Source: Pleomorphomonas diazotrophica
GTDB taxonomy: Bacteria > Pseudomonadota > Alphaproteobacteria > Rhizobiales > Pleomorphomonadaceae
Direction of reading: 5' to 3'
DNA length: 64,000 bases
Assembly (NCBI RefSeq): GCF_002844595.1
Contig: NZ_PJNW01000004.1
Span: 124,001 to 188,000, forward strand
Positions 16,515-24,686 of this stretch are shown here, in pieces (the stretch's first letter is position 1; each line of letters begins with the position of its first letter). Under the pieces are notes generated by a model. It was not told the origin of the DNA. It made no database searches and was given only the letters and a program-made list of their open reading frames with translations. The position numbers and the translations under genes were made by a program.

Positions 16515-17009
16515 TCAAGCGGCCGGCCGGATCTCGATCCGCTTGGTCGACTTGGGCTGGTCGGGAGAGCGCGGCACCATCACCTTCAGCACGCCCTTGT
16601 CGAAGTCGGCCGTGATCTTGTCGCGGTCCGGCGTGAACGGCAGGCTGAAGCTGCGCATGTAGGTGCCGGTCGACCTCTCGGTCAGGTGGTAGCGGCGCTT
16701 GTCGTCCTTCTCCTCGCGCTCGGCCTTGCGCTCCGCCTTGAGGGTGAGGACGTCGTCATCAAGCTCCAACTCGATCGCTTTCGGGTCGATGCCCGGCAGC
16801 TCGGCAGTCATCTCGAGGCCGGTCTCGGTCTCGACGATATCGACGCGCGGGCTCAGGACGCTCTCGGAGGCCAGTGTCGGCAGGCCCCAGCCGCGGGTGA
16901 AGCTGTCGAAAAGCTGGTCCATCTCGCGACGCAGCGACAGGAACGTATCCTCGTGCGAGCGGGAGGGAGCCGACCCGCGCCCGAAGGGCATCAGGGTTTT
17001 CTTGTCCAT
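16515..17009 (-). CDS. Small heat-shock protein Hsp20 (alpha-crystallin)
   Basis: The 164-residue chaperone holds unfolding proteins. It has the alpha-crystallin domain from about residue 50 (PRVDIVETETGLEMTAELPGI, then IELELDDDVLTLKAERK, then FSLPFTPDRDKITADFDKGVLKV) and a C-terminal IEI motif. The N-terminus contains SHEDTFLSLRREMDQLFDSF, typical of class-A rhizobial Hsp20s. Upstream are a sigma-32-like promoter and a leader able to hide the ribosome site. Confidence 0.95.
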   Translation of the reverse strand: MDKKTLMPFGRGSAPSRSHEDTFLSLRREMDQLFDSFTRGWGLPTLASESVLSPRVDIVETETGLEMTAELPGIDPKAIELELDDDVLTLKAERKAEREEKDDKRRYHLTERSTGTYMRSFSLPFTPDRDKITADFDKGVLKVMVPRSPDQPKSTKRIEIRPAA

Positions 17010-17090
17010 GGCTAACTCCTCATGTCTCGCGGAGTGCCCCAGGACCGGTGAACGCCTTATCGGCGTCCTCCAGGGGACCCCGTAACGTGG
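17010..17090 (-). ncRNA. Putative ROSE-like RNA thermometer in the hsp20 leader
   Basis: The transcript leader can form several hairpins. The one nearest the gene pairs the Shine-Dalgarno GGAGT (complement of 17015-17019) with ACTCC (complement of 17031-17035). Upstream lie GTCC-N6-GGAC and GCC-GATAA-GGC stems. Sequestering the ribosome site in the last of a series of hairpins is the layout of ROSE thermometers on alphaproteobacterial small heat-shock genes. I did not fold it computationally. Confidence 0.45.
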
Positions 17091-17095
17091 CTTCT

Positions 17096-17127
17096 CCTAT
17101 ATGGGGAGCGTGGCCCGGGGATTGAAG
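17096..17127 (-). promoter_or_regulatory. Candidate heat-shock (sigma-32) promoter of hsp20
   Basis: On the minus strand CTTCAA (complement of 17122-17127) is followed by CCCCATATAGG (complement of 17096-17106), resembling the RpoH pattern CTTGAA and CCCATWT. Initiation near 17090 gives an 80-nt leader, which coincides with the thermometer-like structure. Confidence 0.45.
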
Positions 17128-17140
17128 ACCCGAAAACACA

Positions 17141-17170
17141 GTTGGGGCGGACATTCCTGCCCGCCCCAAC
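17141..17170 (-). terminator. Candidate hairpin near the Bcr/CflA pump 3' end
   Basis: Perfect 10-bp stem GTTGGGGCGG/CCGCCCCAAC with a 10-nt loop. Read on the minus strand it is followed by TGTGTTTTC, a T-rich tail. It lies 26 bases beyond the stop of the pump gene at 17196 and just upstream of the hsp20 promoter. Confidence 0.75.
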
Positions 17171-17195
17171 GAAAGTATCGATCTGTTATTCCAGG

Positions 17196-18461
17196 CTATT
17201 CCGCGACGGCCGGCATGGCGCCGGCCTGATGATGCGGCTGGAGCAACCGGCCGCGCTCGGTCCACAGGACGATGAGAAGCGTCACCGCGGAGAGACCGAA
17301 GAAGCCGGCGGCGAGCGGCACCACCGTGCCGTCGAAGGCCTGGCCGATCAGCGCGCCGCCGATGGTGCCGACCAGCGTGGTGAAGGCGCCGATCAGCGAC
17401 GATGCGGTGCCGGCCACCTCGCCGAGGGGATCGAGGGCGAGCGCGTTGTAGTTGGAGATGGCGAAGGAGAAGAAGAACTGCATCGCCACCATCATCGCCA
17501 TGAACAGCCAGAGCGGCGGCAGGCCGCCCCAGAGGTTTGCCATGACGAAGAAGGCGCCCGTCAGTCCGACATGGATCAGATGACTGCCGTGCGACAGGCG
17601 GTGCATGCCCCAGGTGCGCACCAGACGGCCGTTGATGAAGGCGGCGACGCCACCGGTGATCGCCACCACGGCGAAGGCCGCCGGGAACAGCGCGCCGAGG
17701 CGATAGCCGTCCGAGCCGAGGATCTGCTCGGCCGAGCCGATGAAGCCCATCAGCATGGCGAACAGGAGGCCGATGGCCAGCGAATAGCCGACCGCCTCGC
17801 GGTTGGTGACGCAGATGCGCGCCGCGTCGACGATCGACCGCACCGACAGCGGACGGCGGAACTCGGGATGCAGCGTTTCCGGCATGCGGATGAAGAACCA
17901 CAGGCCCACGGCGATGGACAGCGCCGCCATGATGGCGAAGATCGACCGCCAGCCGGCCAGCGCCAGGATCAGCCCGCCGAAGGTGGGCGCCAGCACCGGC
18001 ACGACCATGAACACCATCATGGTGAAGCTCATGACGCGGGCCATCTCGCGGCCGGCATAACGATCGCGGACGATGGACACGGCAATGACGCGTGCCGCGG
18101 CGGCGCCGATGCCCTGCAGCACGCGGGCGATCAGCAGGCCGGTAAAGCCGGTGGCGAAGGCCGAGACGACGGCGCCGGCGATCAGAATGGCAAGGCCGGC
18201 GATCACCAGCGGGCGGCGTCCCCAGACGTCGGACAGCGGCCCGTAGACGACCTGGGCGATGCCGAAGCCGATCATATAGGCGTAGACGACGAGCTGCAGC
18301 TCGTTGGCCTCGGCGACGCCGAAGCTCTGGCCGATGGCCGGCAGGGCCGGCAGCATGGCGTCGATGGCAAGCGCGGTGAGGCCCATCAGGGCGGCGATGA
18401 GGGCGACGGTCTCGGCAAAGCCGGGACCCTGGCGAACCGGCAAGCCGGTCGGGGTGGTCAT
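17196..18461 (-). CDS. Bcr/CflA-family MFS drug exporter
   Basis: The 421-residue protein has 12 membrane segments. The family pattern MGLTALAIDAMLPALPAIGQSFG opens the first helix, motif A appears as GPLSDVWGRRPLVIAG, and RVLQGIGAAAARVIAVSIVRD marks helix 4. These pumps export bicyclomycin, chloramphenicol or sulfonamides; the substrate here is unknown. I chose MTTPTGLPV at 18461; the frame extends to 18512. Confidence 0.92.
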   Translation of the reverse strand: MTTPTGLPVRQGPGFAETVALIAALMGLTALAIDAMLPALPAIGQSFGVAEANELQLVVYAYMIGFGIAQVVYGPLSDVWGRRPLVIAGLAILIAGAVVSAFATGFTGLLIARVLQGIGAAAARVIAVSIVRDRYAGREMARVMSFTMMVFMVVPVLAPTFGGLILALAGWRSIFAIMAALSIAVGLWFFIRMPETLHPEFRRPLSVRSIVDAARICVTNREAVGYSLAIGLLFAMLMGFIGSAEQILGSDGYRLGALFPAAFAVVAITGGVAAFINGRLVRTWGMHRLSHGSHLIHVGLTGAFFVMANLWGGLPPLWLFMAMMVAMQFFFSFAISNYNALALDPLGEVAGTASSLIGAFTTLVGTIGGALIGQAFDGTVVPLAAGFFGLSAVTLLIVLWTERGRLLQPHHQAGAMPAVAE

Positions 18462-18630
18462 GATGAAACCTAATTGCTGGAAGCAGGGCCCGGAGAATGC
18501 CGGGACGCGCAAACAAAAACGCTGCGGCCTGCCTGGAAGGGTCTTGTAGCGTTTCAGAGACGTTTTTTCCAGCCCGGAGGGCCGGACTCAGCAAAATGTG
18601 ATCGGGGAAACGCTTAAGACGAAGGGATGG

Positions 18631-19008
18631 CTATCGCTTATCCGCGGTGTTGACACGTAGCCAAGCTGCAAGTCTCTCGAACTCAAAGGATCCCGACTGA
18701 TATAGCCCATCGATAAAAGAGAACGTCTCGTCGGCGTTGGCTGTGATGTACGTTCCGTTGATGGCCAAGAATGTGTAGGTTGCGGCAAAAGCGACGCGTT
18801 TGTTGCCATCAATGAACGGATGGTTCTGCGCCAAACTCTCCCAAAGAGCCGCCGCCTCATCAATCAGGTCGGCATAATAACCGGTCTGCGGTCGAAATAG
18901 GGCAGCTTCCAGTAAGCCAGGGTCTCTGACGCCCGCAATGCCGCCATATCGCTCTATTTGGTCTTGTAGGATCGCTAGAACTTCTATCGTCGTCAGATAG
19001 TCACTCAT
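18631..19008 (-). CDS. doc: Fic/Doc-family toxin (death on curing)
   Basis: The 125-residue toxin carries the Doc variant of the Fic motif, HPFIDGNKRVAFAATYTFL, at about residues 66-84, and opens with YLTTIEVLAILQDQIERYGG as in P1 Doc. Doc phosphorylates EF-Tu and halts translation. Its start codon overlaps the stop of the upstream antitoxin gene (ATGA), the usual antitoxin-first order. The pair forms a chromosomal type II module. Confidence 0.93.
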   Translation of the reverse strand: MSDYLTTIEVLAILQDQIERYGGIAGVRDPGLLEAALFRPQTGYYADLIDEAAALWESLAQNHPFIDGNKRVAFAATYTFLAINGTYITANADETFSFIDGLYQSGSFEFERLAAWLRVNTADKR

Positions 19009-19235
19009 TCGGCCAGCTTTTTGTAAAGCGGAGCGAACTTCTCATGGCTGGCTTGATAAGCGGCCATGACGTTCGCGCGCGGCCTGCCGTGCTTGCGCTT
19101 CTCGATCAGATCGGCCAGCGCTTCATCGACGAGCGCCTGCAACTGGCGGCCTTCGCTTTTCGCGAGGTCGCGTACGGTCGAAAGAATCTCAGAATCGACT
19201 TGGGTCGCAAACTTCTCGCGGCTGTGAGATGTCAT
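19005..19235 (-). CDS. Antitoxin partner of Doc (ribbon-helix-helix type)
   Basis: The 76-residue protein opens with SREKFATQVDSEILSTVRDLAKSEG, a ribbon-helix-helix-like DNA-binding stretch, followed by QALVDEALADLIEKRK and a C-terminal tail that would neutralise the toxin. It differs from the classical Phd fold that accompanies phage P1 Doc. The dyad just upstream fits autoregulation. Confidence 0.87.
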   Translation of the reverse strand: MTSHSREKFATQVDSEILSTVRDLAKSEGRQLQALVDEALADLIEKRKHGRPRANVMAAYQASHEKFAPLYKKLAE

Positions 19236-19241
19236 GGCGCG

Positions 19242-19257
19242 CCTCCATATAGGGAGG
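19242..19257. promoter_or_regulatory. Dyad at the antitoxin ribosome-binding site
   Basis: CCTCC-ATATAG-GGAGG spans 19242-19257 immediately before the antitoxin start at 19235. One arm supplies the Shine-Dalgarno GGAGG, the spacer resembles a -10 element. It could be the operator for autoregulation or an RNA hairpin hiding the ribosome site. Confidence 0.45.
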
Positions 19258-19320
19258 ACTGTATCATGATGGATCTTGACGCCTCAACCTTGATGACGAG
19301 TCCTTCAGGGACGATGTGGC

Positions 19321-20484
19321 TCAATCGTCCGAATACGGCCCCGGAACCGAGCCGGTGATATCGGTCGGCGAGTAGCCCTGGACAGGCTGGGCGCCGATGC
19401 TCCAGCCAATGTTGCCGGCTCCGGTGGGCGGCGGCACGTAGTTGCCCTGGCCAACGGGCGTGCAGATGTATCCGGGCGGGCAGCCGGGCGGCTGGGCGGC
19501 TGGCGCATCGGCATAGGTCGGCTGCGGTTCCTGATAGACCGGCTGCGGTTGCTGATAGATGGGTTGCGGTTCCTGATAGGTGGGCTGTGGCGCCGGATAG
19601 GCCGGCTGGGCGGTCTCGTAGACAGGCTGCCCTCCGCCGATCGGGGCGGGCGGCAGCGGCGCGTCGAAGGACGGGTTGCCGCTTGCATAGGTCGGCGCGG
19701 CGGGCATCGGCTGCGCGGCGGCCGGCCAGACCGGATCGGCCGGCAGGTTGCTCGCCATCGGCACGTTCGGATCGGGCGTGAACATCGGCGCGGTGCGCGG
19801 CGGCACCTGCGGCAGCGGCTTGCAGTAGCGGTAGGTGCCGGCGTTGTTGTGGCGGGCGAGGTCGAGATGCAGGTGGTCGTCGTGGGCGCGGTCGGCGCCG
19901 GGGCCGAGCACGGTGGTGAAGGTGCCGCAGGCGCCGCGCGTCACCTCGCGCAGGAAGGCGCGATCGGTGGCATTGCCGTACCAGCCCTTCTTCACCGTGA
20001 CGCTATAGCCGTTGGACAGCACGATGCCGGCAAAATCGAAGGCGTTGGCGAAAGCGTGCTCGGACAGGCGCGCACCGGCGATGTTGTTGCGCGACCGGCA
20101 GTTATAGGTGCCGAAGTTCTTGATCTCGACCACCGGCAGGCCGTAGCGGGCAAGCGCAGCAGGCATGACGCTCTGGGCGACCCAGCGTTCGAGGGCCGCG
20201 GTCATCGGGCAGGAGAGCACCAGCGAGCGGGAGCCGAGACTGACGGTGCCGTCCTCCAGCGCCTTGACCTTCAGGGGCCGGTCGATGCCGCAGATGCCCT
20301 TGCCTTCGATGGCATTGGCCTTCTGGATCAGCGGCGACAGCTTGACCATGTTGCGGGCATAGCAGGCTGCTTCCGCCTGGGCACGCCAGGGCTCGCGCTC
20401 CTCGGATTCAAAGAAGCCGCAGCCCGCCAGTGCGGCGGACAGCACGAGAGAGATCAGACCGGACGCGATACGAGAGGGTCTCAT
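19321..20484 (-). CDS. Extensin-like-domain lipoprotein (putative zinc carboxypeptidase fold)
   Basis: The 387-residue protein has a lipoprotein signal (SLVLSAALAGCGFF, Cys at 22). The extensin-like C-terminal family domain occupies about residues 45-220. It contains SEHAFANAFDFAG and HDDHLHLD, matching the S-x-H-x6-D and H-x-H metal ligands of VanY/MepA-type murein peptidases, so a cell-wall endopeptidase role is plausible. Residues 230-387 are a Pro/Gln/Tyr-rich tail with a heptad repeat. The name extensin-like is historical; it is not a plant extensin. Confidence 0.9.
   Translation of the reverse strand: MRPSRIASGLISLVLSAALAGCGFFESEEREPWRAQAEAACYARNMVKLSPLIQKANAIEGKGICGIDRPLKVKALEDGTVSLGSRSLVLSCPMTAALERWVAQSVMPAALARYGLPVVEIKNFGTYNCRSRNNIAGARLSEHAFANAFDFAGIVLSNGYSVTVKKGWYGNATDRAFLREVTRGACGTFTTVLGPGADRAHDDHLHLDLARHNNAGTYRYCKPLPQVPPRTAPMFTPDPNVPMASNLPADPVWPAAAQPMPAAPTYASGNPSFDAPLPPAPIGGGQPVYETAQPAYPAPQPTYQEPQPIYQQPQPVYQEPQPTYADAPAAQPPGCPPGYICTPVGQGNYVPPPTGAGNIGWSIGAQPVQGYSPTDITGSVPGPYSDD
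19520..19602 (-). repeat. 21-bp tandem repeats coding YQEPQPx heptads
   Basis: About four units of 21 bp encode consecutive heptads of the form YQEPQPT, YQEPQPI, YQQPQPV and YAPQPT-like variants in the tail of the lipoprotein. Such Pro/Gln/Tyr repeats are extended and could span the periplasm or contact peptidoglycan; copy number may vary among strains. Confidence 0.8.
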
Positions 20485-20659
20485 GCTCTCAGTTTAGAAC
20501 CGATGCCTTAAGGTCCGGTTTACGTTAACCGGGTGATGCCGGCAGCAATCGGCTCGAACGAGGGCCAACAGGCATCGAGACGTCAGACCTTCGGAGCGGA
20601 TGGTTTGCTTGCGCATCCGCTTGTCCGAAAAGTCTGCAACTTTTCGGGCGGATGCTGGG
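20485..20659. other. Short spacer between extensin-like gene and flhA end
   Basis: This 175-base stretch contains CCGGTT-TACG-TTAACCGG-type symmetry around 20515-20533, including a TTAACC that resembles a CtrA half-site. I see no gene and no convincing flhA terminator. Confidence 0.4.
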
Positions 20660-22837
20660 CTAGATCGTCCCCACCGTCTTCAGGCGGACCTTGGGGTGGA
20701 CCTCGGCCTGGCTCATCACCGTGGTATGAGCGCGGAAGCGCTCGACGATGGAGCGGACGAAGGGGCGGTTCATCGGGCTGGTCATCAGCACCGGCAGCTC
20801 GCCCTTCTTGGCTGCTTCCTCGAACTGGTCGCGCACCGTGCCGACGAACTCCTGCAGCTTGCTGGGCGCCATGGCGAGGCGACGGTCGTCGCCCTCGCCG
20901 ACGATGCTCTCGATGAAGGCCTGCTCCCAGGCCGGCGACAGGTTGATCAGCGGCAGATAGCCGCCGGGCGCCATGTTGGAGGAGCAGATCTGGCGGGCGA
21001 GGCGGGCGCGCACGTGCTCGGCAATGGTCTGGGTCGCATGCGAGATGGAGAGGCCCTCGGCGATGCCTTCCAGGATGGTGCCGAGGTCGCGGATCGACAC
21101 GCGCTCGGCGAGCAGCAGTTGCAGGATGCGCTGGATGCCGGAGACGGTGATCTGGCTCGGCACGATCTCGTCGATCAGCTTGGCCTGATCGGACGGCACC
21201 TCGGCCAGGAGCTTCTTGACGTCGGCGTAGGAGAGAAGCTCGGAGACGTTGGTCTTCAGCGTCTCGGAGAGATGGGTGGAGAGCACGGTGGCCGGATCGA
21301 CCACGGTATAGCCGCGGATCGCCGCTTCCTCGCGCAGGCGCCCGTCCACCCAGGTGGCCGGCAGACCGAAGGTGGGCTCGGTGGTCTGGGTGCCGGGGAT
21401 GGTCACCTTGCCGCCCATCGGGTCCATGACCATGTACTGGCCGGGGAACAGCGTGCCCTTGCCGGCGTCCACTTCCTTGATCTTGATGACATATTCGTTG
21501 GCGCCGAGCTGCACGTTATCCAGAAGCCGCACCGGCGGCATGATGTAGCCGAGGTCGGAGGCGATCTGGCGGCGCAGCGCCTTGATCTGGTCGGACAGCT
21601 TCTCGCCGCCCTTGCCATTGTCGTTGATCAGCGGCAACAGGCCGTAGCCAAGTTCGACACGCAGGTCGTCCATCTTGAGGGCGGTGGCGATCGGCTCCTC
21701 GGCCGGGGGCGGCGGCGGCGCCTCGGCTTCGGCCTGGGCCAGCACGGCGGCGATCTGACGCTTGGCGTTCTGGCGCTTGGCCCAGAGGGCGCCGGCGCCG
21801 GCAGCGGCACCGAGGGCGGCGAACGGCAGGAAGGGCAGGCCGGGCAGAAGCGCCAGCATGCCCATGACGACGCCGGAGATGCCGAGGGCGGCGGGGTAGC
21901 CTGTGAGCTGGCCGCTGAGCGCCTTGTCGGCCGAGCCGGACACGCCCGCTTTCGACACCAGCAGGCCGGCGGCGGTGGAGACGATCAGCGCCGGGATCTG
22001 GCTGACGAGGCCGTCGCCGACGGTGAGCACGGTGTAGGAATGGCCGGCTTCGGCGAGCGTGATGCCCATCTGCATCGTGCCGATGATGATGCCGCCGATG
22101 ACGTTGATGAAGGTGATCAGGAGGCCGGCGATGGCGTCGCCGCGCACGAACTTCGAGGCACCGTCCATGGCGCCGAAGAAGGCGCTTTCCGCTTCGAGAT
22201 CCTTGCGGCGCTTGCGCGCCTCGTCTTCCTTGATGAGGCCCGACGACAGGTCGGCGTCGATGGCCATCTGCTTGCCGGGCATGGCGTCGAGGGTGAAGCG
22301 GGCGGCGACTTCGGCGATACGGCCCGAACCCTTGGTGATGACCACGAAGTTGACGATGATCAGGATGGCGAAGACGATGATGCCGATGACGAAGTTGCCG
22401 CCCATCACGAAGCCGCCGAAGGCCTGGATGACGTGGCCGGCGGCGTCGGTTCCCTCGTGACCGTTGCTGAGGATGAGGCGCGTCGACGCAAGATTGAGCG
22501 ACAGGCGCAGCATCGTCGAGATCAGGAGGATGGTCGGGAAGGCGGTGAACTCCAGCGGCGTCTGGATGAACAGCGCCGTCATCATGATCAGCACCGAGAA
22601 GATGATCGACACCGCCAGCATGAAGTCCAGCAGCATCGCCGGCATCGGCAGGATCAGGATCACCATGATCAGCATGATGCCGACGGCGAGGCCGATGTCG
22701 CCGCGCAGCAGCGTCGAGCGCAGGTCCGACCCCGTGGGCACGCTGAGGCCGAAGGGAATCCTGGAGGATGCCGTCTCGGGGGCTGAAGTGATGTCGCTCA
22801 AGTCGATCGTTTCCGAAATGCCGGTCGCGACGCACAC
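20660..22837 (-). CDS. flhA: Flagellar export gate protein FlhA
   Basis: The 725-residue protein is the largest membrane component of the flagellar type III export gate. The N-terminal half has eight membrane segments with the conserved FHIPEP-like region (RIAEVAARFTLDAMPGKQMAIDADL at residues ~172-196). The C-terminal half is the cytosolic substrate-docking domain, including PPVRLLDNVQLGANEYVI. A perfect CtrA box lies just upstream. In Caulobacter the homologue follows flbD directly; here it is separated by 4 kb. Confidence 0.96.
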   Translation of the reverse strand: MCVATGISETIDLSDITSAPETASSRIPFGLSVPTGSDLRSTLLRGDIGLAVGIMLIMVILILPMPAMLLDFMLAVSIIFSVLIMMTALFIQTPLEFTAFPTILLISTMLRLSLNLASTRLILSNGHEGTDAAGHVIQAFGGFVMGGNFVIGIIVFAILIIVNFVVITKGSGRIAEVAARFTLDAMPGKQMAIDADLSSGLIKEDEARKRRKDLEAESAFFGAMDGASKFVRGDAIAGLLITFINVIGGIIIGTMQMGITLAEAGHSYTVLTVGDGLVSQIPALIVSTAAGLLVSKAGVSGSADKALSGQLTGYPAALGISGVVMGMLALLPGLPFLPFAALGAAAGAGALWAKRQNAKRQIAAVLAQAEAEAPPPPPAEEPIATALKMDDLRVELGYGLLPLINDNGKGGEKLSDQIKALRRQIASDLGYIMPPVRLLDNVQLGANEYVIKIKEVDAGKGTLFPGQYMVMDPMGGKVTIPGTQTTEPTFGLPATWVDGRLREEAAIRGYTVVDPATVLSTHLSETLKTNVSELLSYADVKKLLAEVPSDQAKLIDEIVPSQITVSGIQRILQLLLAERVSIRDLGTILEGIAEGLSISHATQTIAEHVRARLARQICSSNMAPGGYLPLINLSPAWEQAFIESIVGEGDDRRLAMAPSKLQEFVGTVRDQFEEAAKKGELPVLMTSPMNRPFVRSIVERFRAHTTVMSQAEVHPKVRLKTVGTI

Positions 22838-22870
22838 CGCGCCACCCGGCAGAATTTGCCGAGCGTATGG

Positions 22871-22886
22871 TTAACGGGTGGTTAAC
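22871..22886. promoter_or_regulatory. Perfect CtrA box upstream of flhA
   Basis: TTAA (22871-22874), seven bases, TTAAC (22882-22886) matches the full alphaproteobacterial CtrA consensus TTAA-N7-TTAAC. It lies 34 bases before the flhA start at 22837. CtrA activation of flhA (flbF) is known in Caulobacter. Confidence 0.8.
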
Positions 22887-22925
22887 GAAGGGGATGACGG
22901 TTGTGGATGGCTTGGCAAGCCTGCG

Positions 22926-23201
22926 TCAGCCAATGCTAGCCAGCAGGAAGAACCCAAACACATAGAGCCAAGGCAGCACCAATAGGAGGTCTCGCCTCTT
23001 GCCGGATGAGTAGCAGGCGATCGCCCCCATGAAAAACAGCGTGGGCATCGTCAGGCAGAGCAGGACAAGCGAATACTGAAAAATATGCGCCCAGATATCC
23101 AGACGGCCTTGAGCGGCAAGTGCAAAGCCTGCTCCCATAAGGGCAAAGAAGCCGGTGATGATCGCAAAAGCGAGATATACGAGGGCAAAGATATGTTGCA
23201 T
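22926..23201 (-). CDS. Small hypothetical membrane protein
   Basis: The 91-residue product (MQHIFALVYLAFAIITG...) has three hydrophobic segments at about residues 5-29, 40-63 and 72-90. No family is recognised. Start choice is uncertain: ATG 23201 or ATG 23249 are both in frame with weak ribosome sites. Base composition (more A/T than its neighbours) and lack of operon partners suggest an accessory gene within the block inserted between flbD and flhA. Confidence 0.6.
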   Translation of the reverse strand: MQHIFALVYLAFAIITGFFALMGAGFALAAQGRLDIWAHIFQYSLVLLCLTMPTLFFMGAIACYSSGKRRDLLLVLPWLYVFGFFLLASIG

Positions 23202-23310
23202 CGCGCGTCCGGAATATGGTGCGAGGGTTGTAAGAATAGCATCTCTCATCCCCACATGGCAAAGCTGGTTGCCGGCATTTGGCGGTACCCGCGTCTCCAA
23301 TTGCTCCCCT

Positions 23311-23339
23311 TTGACACCCCGCACTGTTGATCGTACTGT
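23311..23339 (+). promoter_or_regulatory. Strong sigma-70-type promoter ahead of the rsgA leader
   Basis: TTGACA at 23311-23316, a 17-base spacer and TACTGT at 23334-23339. Start of transcription would be near 23346, giving rsgA a leader of about 180 nt. The -35 is a perfect match; the -10 keeps TA...T. Confidence 0.6.
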
Positions 23340-23345
23340 TCCATC

Positions 23346-23525
23346 GTACGTCACAGGAGGCTTTATGCCCCGGTAAGGCGGGGAGGACAGAGATCCTCCC
23401 CTCGCAAGTCTGTCCAATTGCCGCCCGGCGTTGATCGCGGGTGCTCGATGGCTTGCGTTTTCCTCAATTTCTGTTTGCTCACGCTGCGGCATCAAGCTCG
23501 CGGCTGAATTGGAAAGCCTACCGCA
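23346..23525 (+). other. Structured rsgA leader with a minimal reading frame
   Basis: After a good Shine-Dalgarno (AGGAGG at 23355-23360) comes ATG-CCC-CGG-TAA (23365-23376), a three-codon frame. Hairpin A pairs GGGGAGGA (23380-23387) with TCCTCCCC (23394-23401). Hairpin B pairs GGACAGA (23385-23391) with TCTGTCC (23409-23415). They share bases and exclude each other, an attenuator-like arrangement. No other gene is visible in this stretch. Confidence 0.4.
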
Positions 23526-24605
23526 ATGGCACGGGACTATTCCCGCTTCCTGCCGTCCCTCACGGGCGGCACCCAGATCCACACGCCGACCGGCCTTGAA
23601 CGGCTCGGCTGGACCAGCTTCTTCGCCCAACAGGTGAGTGTCGACGACCTCGCCCGAACGCCGCCCGTCCGCGTCACCTCCGTGGAGCGCAGCGGTCTCC
23701 GCGTCGAAGGCGAAAGCCTCCAGGCCACCCTGCCGCCGCGCCTTGACGCCACCGTCGGCGACTGGCTGCTGCATGACGCGGCCCGCCCCGGCGCCAGCCG
23801 GCTGCTCGCCCGCAAGAGCCTCTTCCGGCGGCGGGCGGCCGGCACCGGCCGTGAGGTGCAGCTCATTGCAGCCAACGTCGACACGGTGTTCATCGTCACC
23901 TCCTGCAACCGCGACTTCAACGTCGCGCGCCTCGAACGCTACGTTGCCTTGGCCTTCGAGGCGGAGGTCGAGCCGGTGATCGTGGCGACCAAGGCCGATC
24001 TCGCCGACGATCCGCAGGGCTTCGCGGCCGCGGCGGCCGAGGTGTCGGCGGCGGTGCCGGTCGTGGTGCTCGACGCGCTCGGGCCGGAACCGAAGGAGAA
24101 GCTGGCGCCCTGGTGCAAGACGGGCCGCACGCTCGCCTTTCTCGGCTCGTCGGGCGTCGGCAAGTCGACGCTGGTCAACGCCCTGTCCGGACGAACCACG
24201 GCGGCGACCGGCGGCATCCGCGAGGACGACGACCGGGGGCGGCACACCACCACCGGCCGACACCTCTACGTGCTGCCGGAGGGCTATGCCGTGCTCGACA
24301 CGCCGGGCATGCGCGAGCTGCAACTCACCGACGCCGCCGAGGGCATCGCCGAGGTGTTCGCCGACCTCTCGGATCTCGCGGCACGCTGCCGCTTCAGCGA
24401 CTGCCGCCACGAGGACGAGCCGGGCTGCGCCGTGCAGGCGGCCATCGCGGCGGGCGAGGTCGACGAGGCGCGGCTCAGGCGCTGGCAGAAGCTCCAGCGC
24501 GAGGAAGCCTTCAACTCGGCGAGCCTTGCCGAACGGCGCGAGCGCGAGCGGTCCTTTGGCCGCATGGTGCGCTCGATCCTGAAGGACAAGCCGGCGAAAC
24601 GATGA
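23526..24605 (+). CDS. rsgA: Ribosome small-subunit-dependent GTPase RsgA
   Basis: This 359-residue circularly permuted GTPase matures the 30S subunit. An OB-fold comes first (TSVERSGLRVEGESLQATLPPRL), then motif G4 TKAD at about residue 155, G1 GSSGVGKSTLVNAL at about 210, switch region GRHTTTGRHLY, and G3 DTPGMREL. The C-terminal zinc site reads CRFSDCRHEDEPGC (three Cys and one His). The start ATG at 23526 gives the usual family length. Confidence 0.95.
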   Translation: MARDYSRFLPSLTGGTQIHTPTGLERLGWTSFFAQQVSVDDLARTPPVRVTSVERSGLRVEGESLQATLPPRLDATVGDWLLHDAARPGASRLLARKSLFRRRAAGTGREVQLIAANVDTVFIVTSCNRDFNVARLERYVALAFEAEVEPVIVATKADLADDPQGFAAAAAEVSAAVPVVVLDALGPEPKEKLAPWCKTGRTLAFLGSSGVGKSTLVNALSGRTTAATGGIREDDDRGRHTTTGRHLYVLPEGYAVLDTPGMRELQLTDAAEGIAEVFADLSDLAARCRFSDCRHEDEPGCAVQAAIAAGEVDEARLRRWQKLQREEAFNSASLAERRERERSFGRMVRSILKDKPAKR

Positions 24606-24686
24606 AGAGGACCGCCCGCTCCGGCCCGCGAGGCCGGGGCGGGAGCCTTCAGATGACAATTGTTTGAGCGGCATCCAAGGCGAGGC

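Noticed and set aside
19520-19602. Non-coding tandem repeat
   Set aside because: The 21-bp units are in frame and encode the heptads of the lipoprotein tail.
20515-20533. CtrA box before the extensin-like gene
   Set aside because: Only a TTAACC half-site is present without a second half at seven-base spacing.
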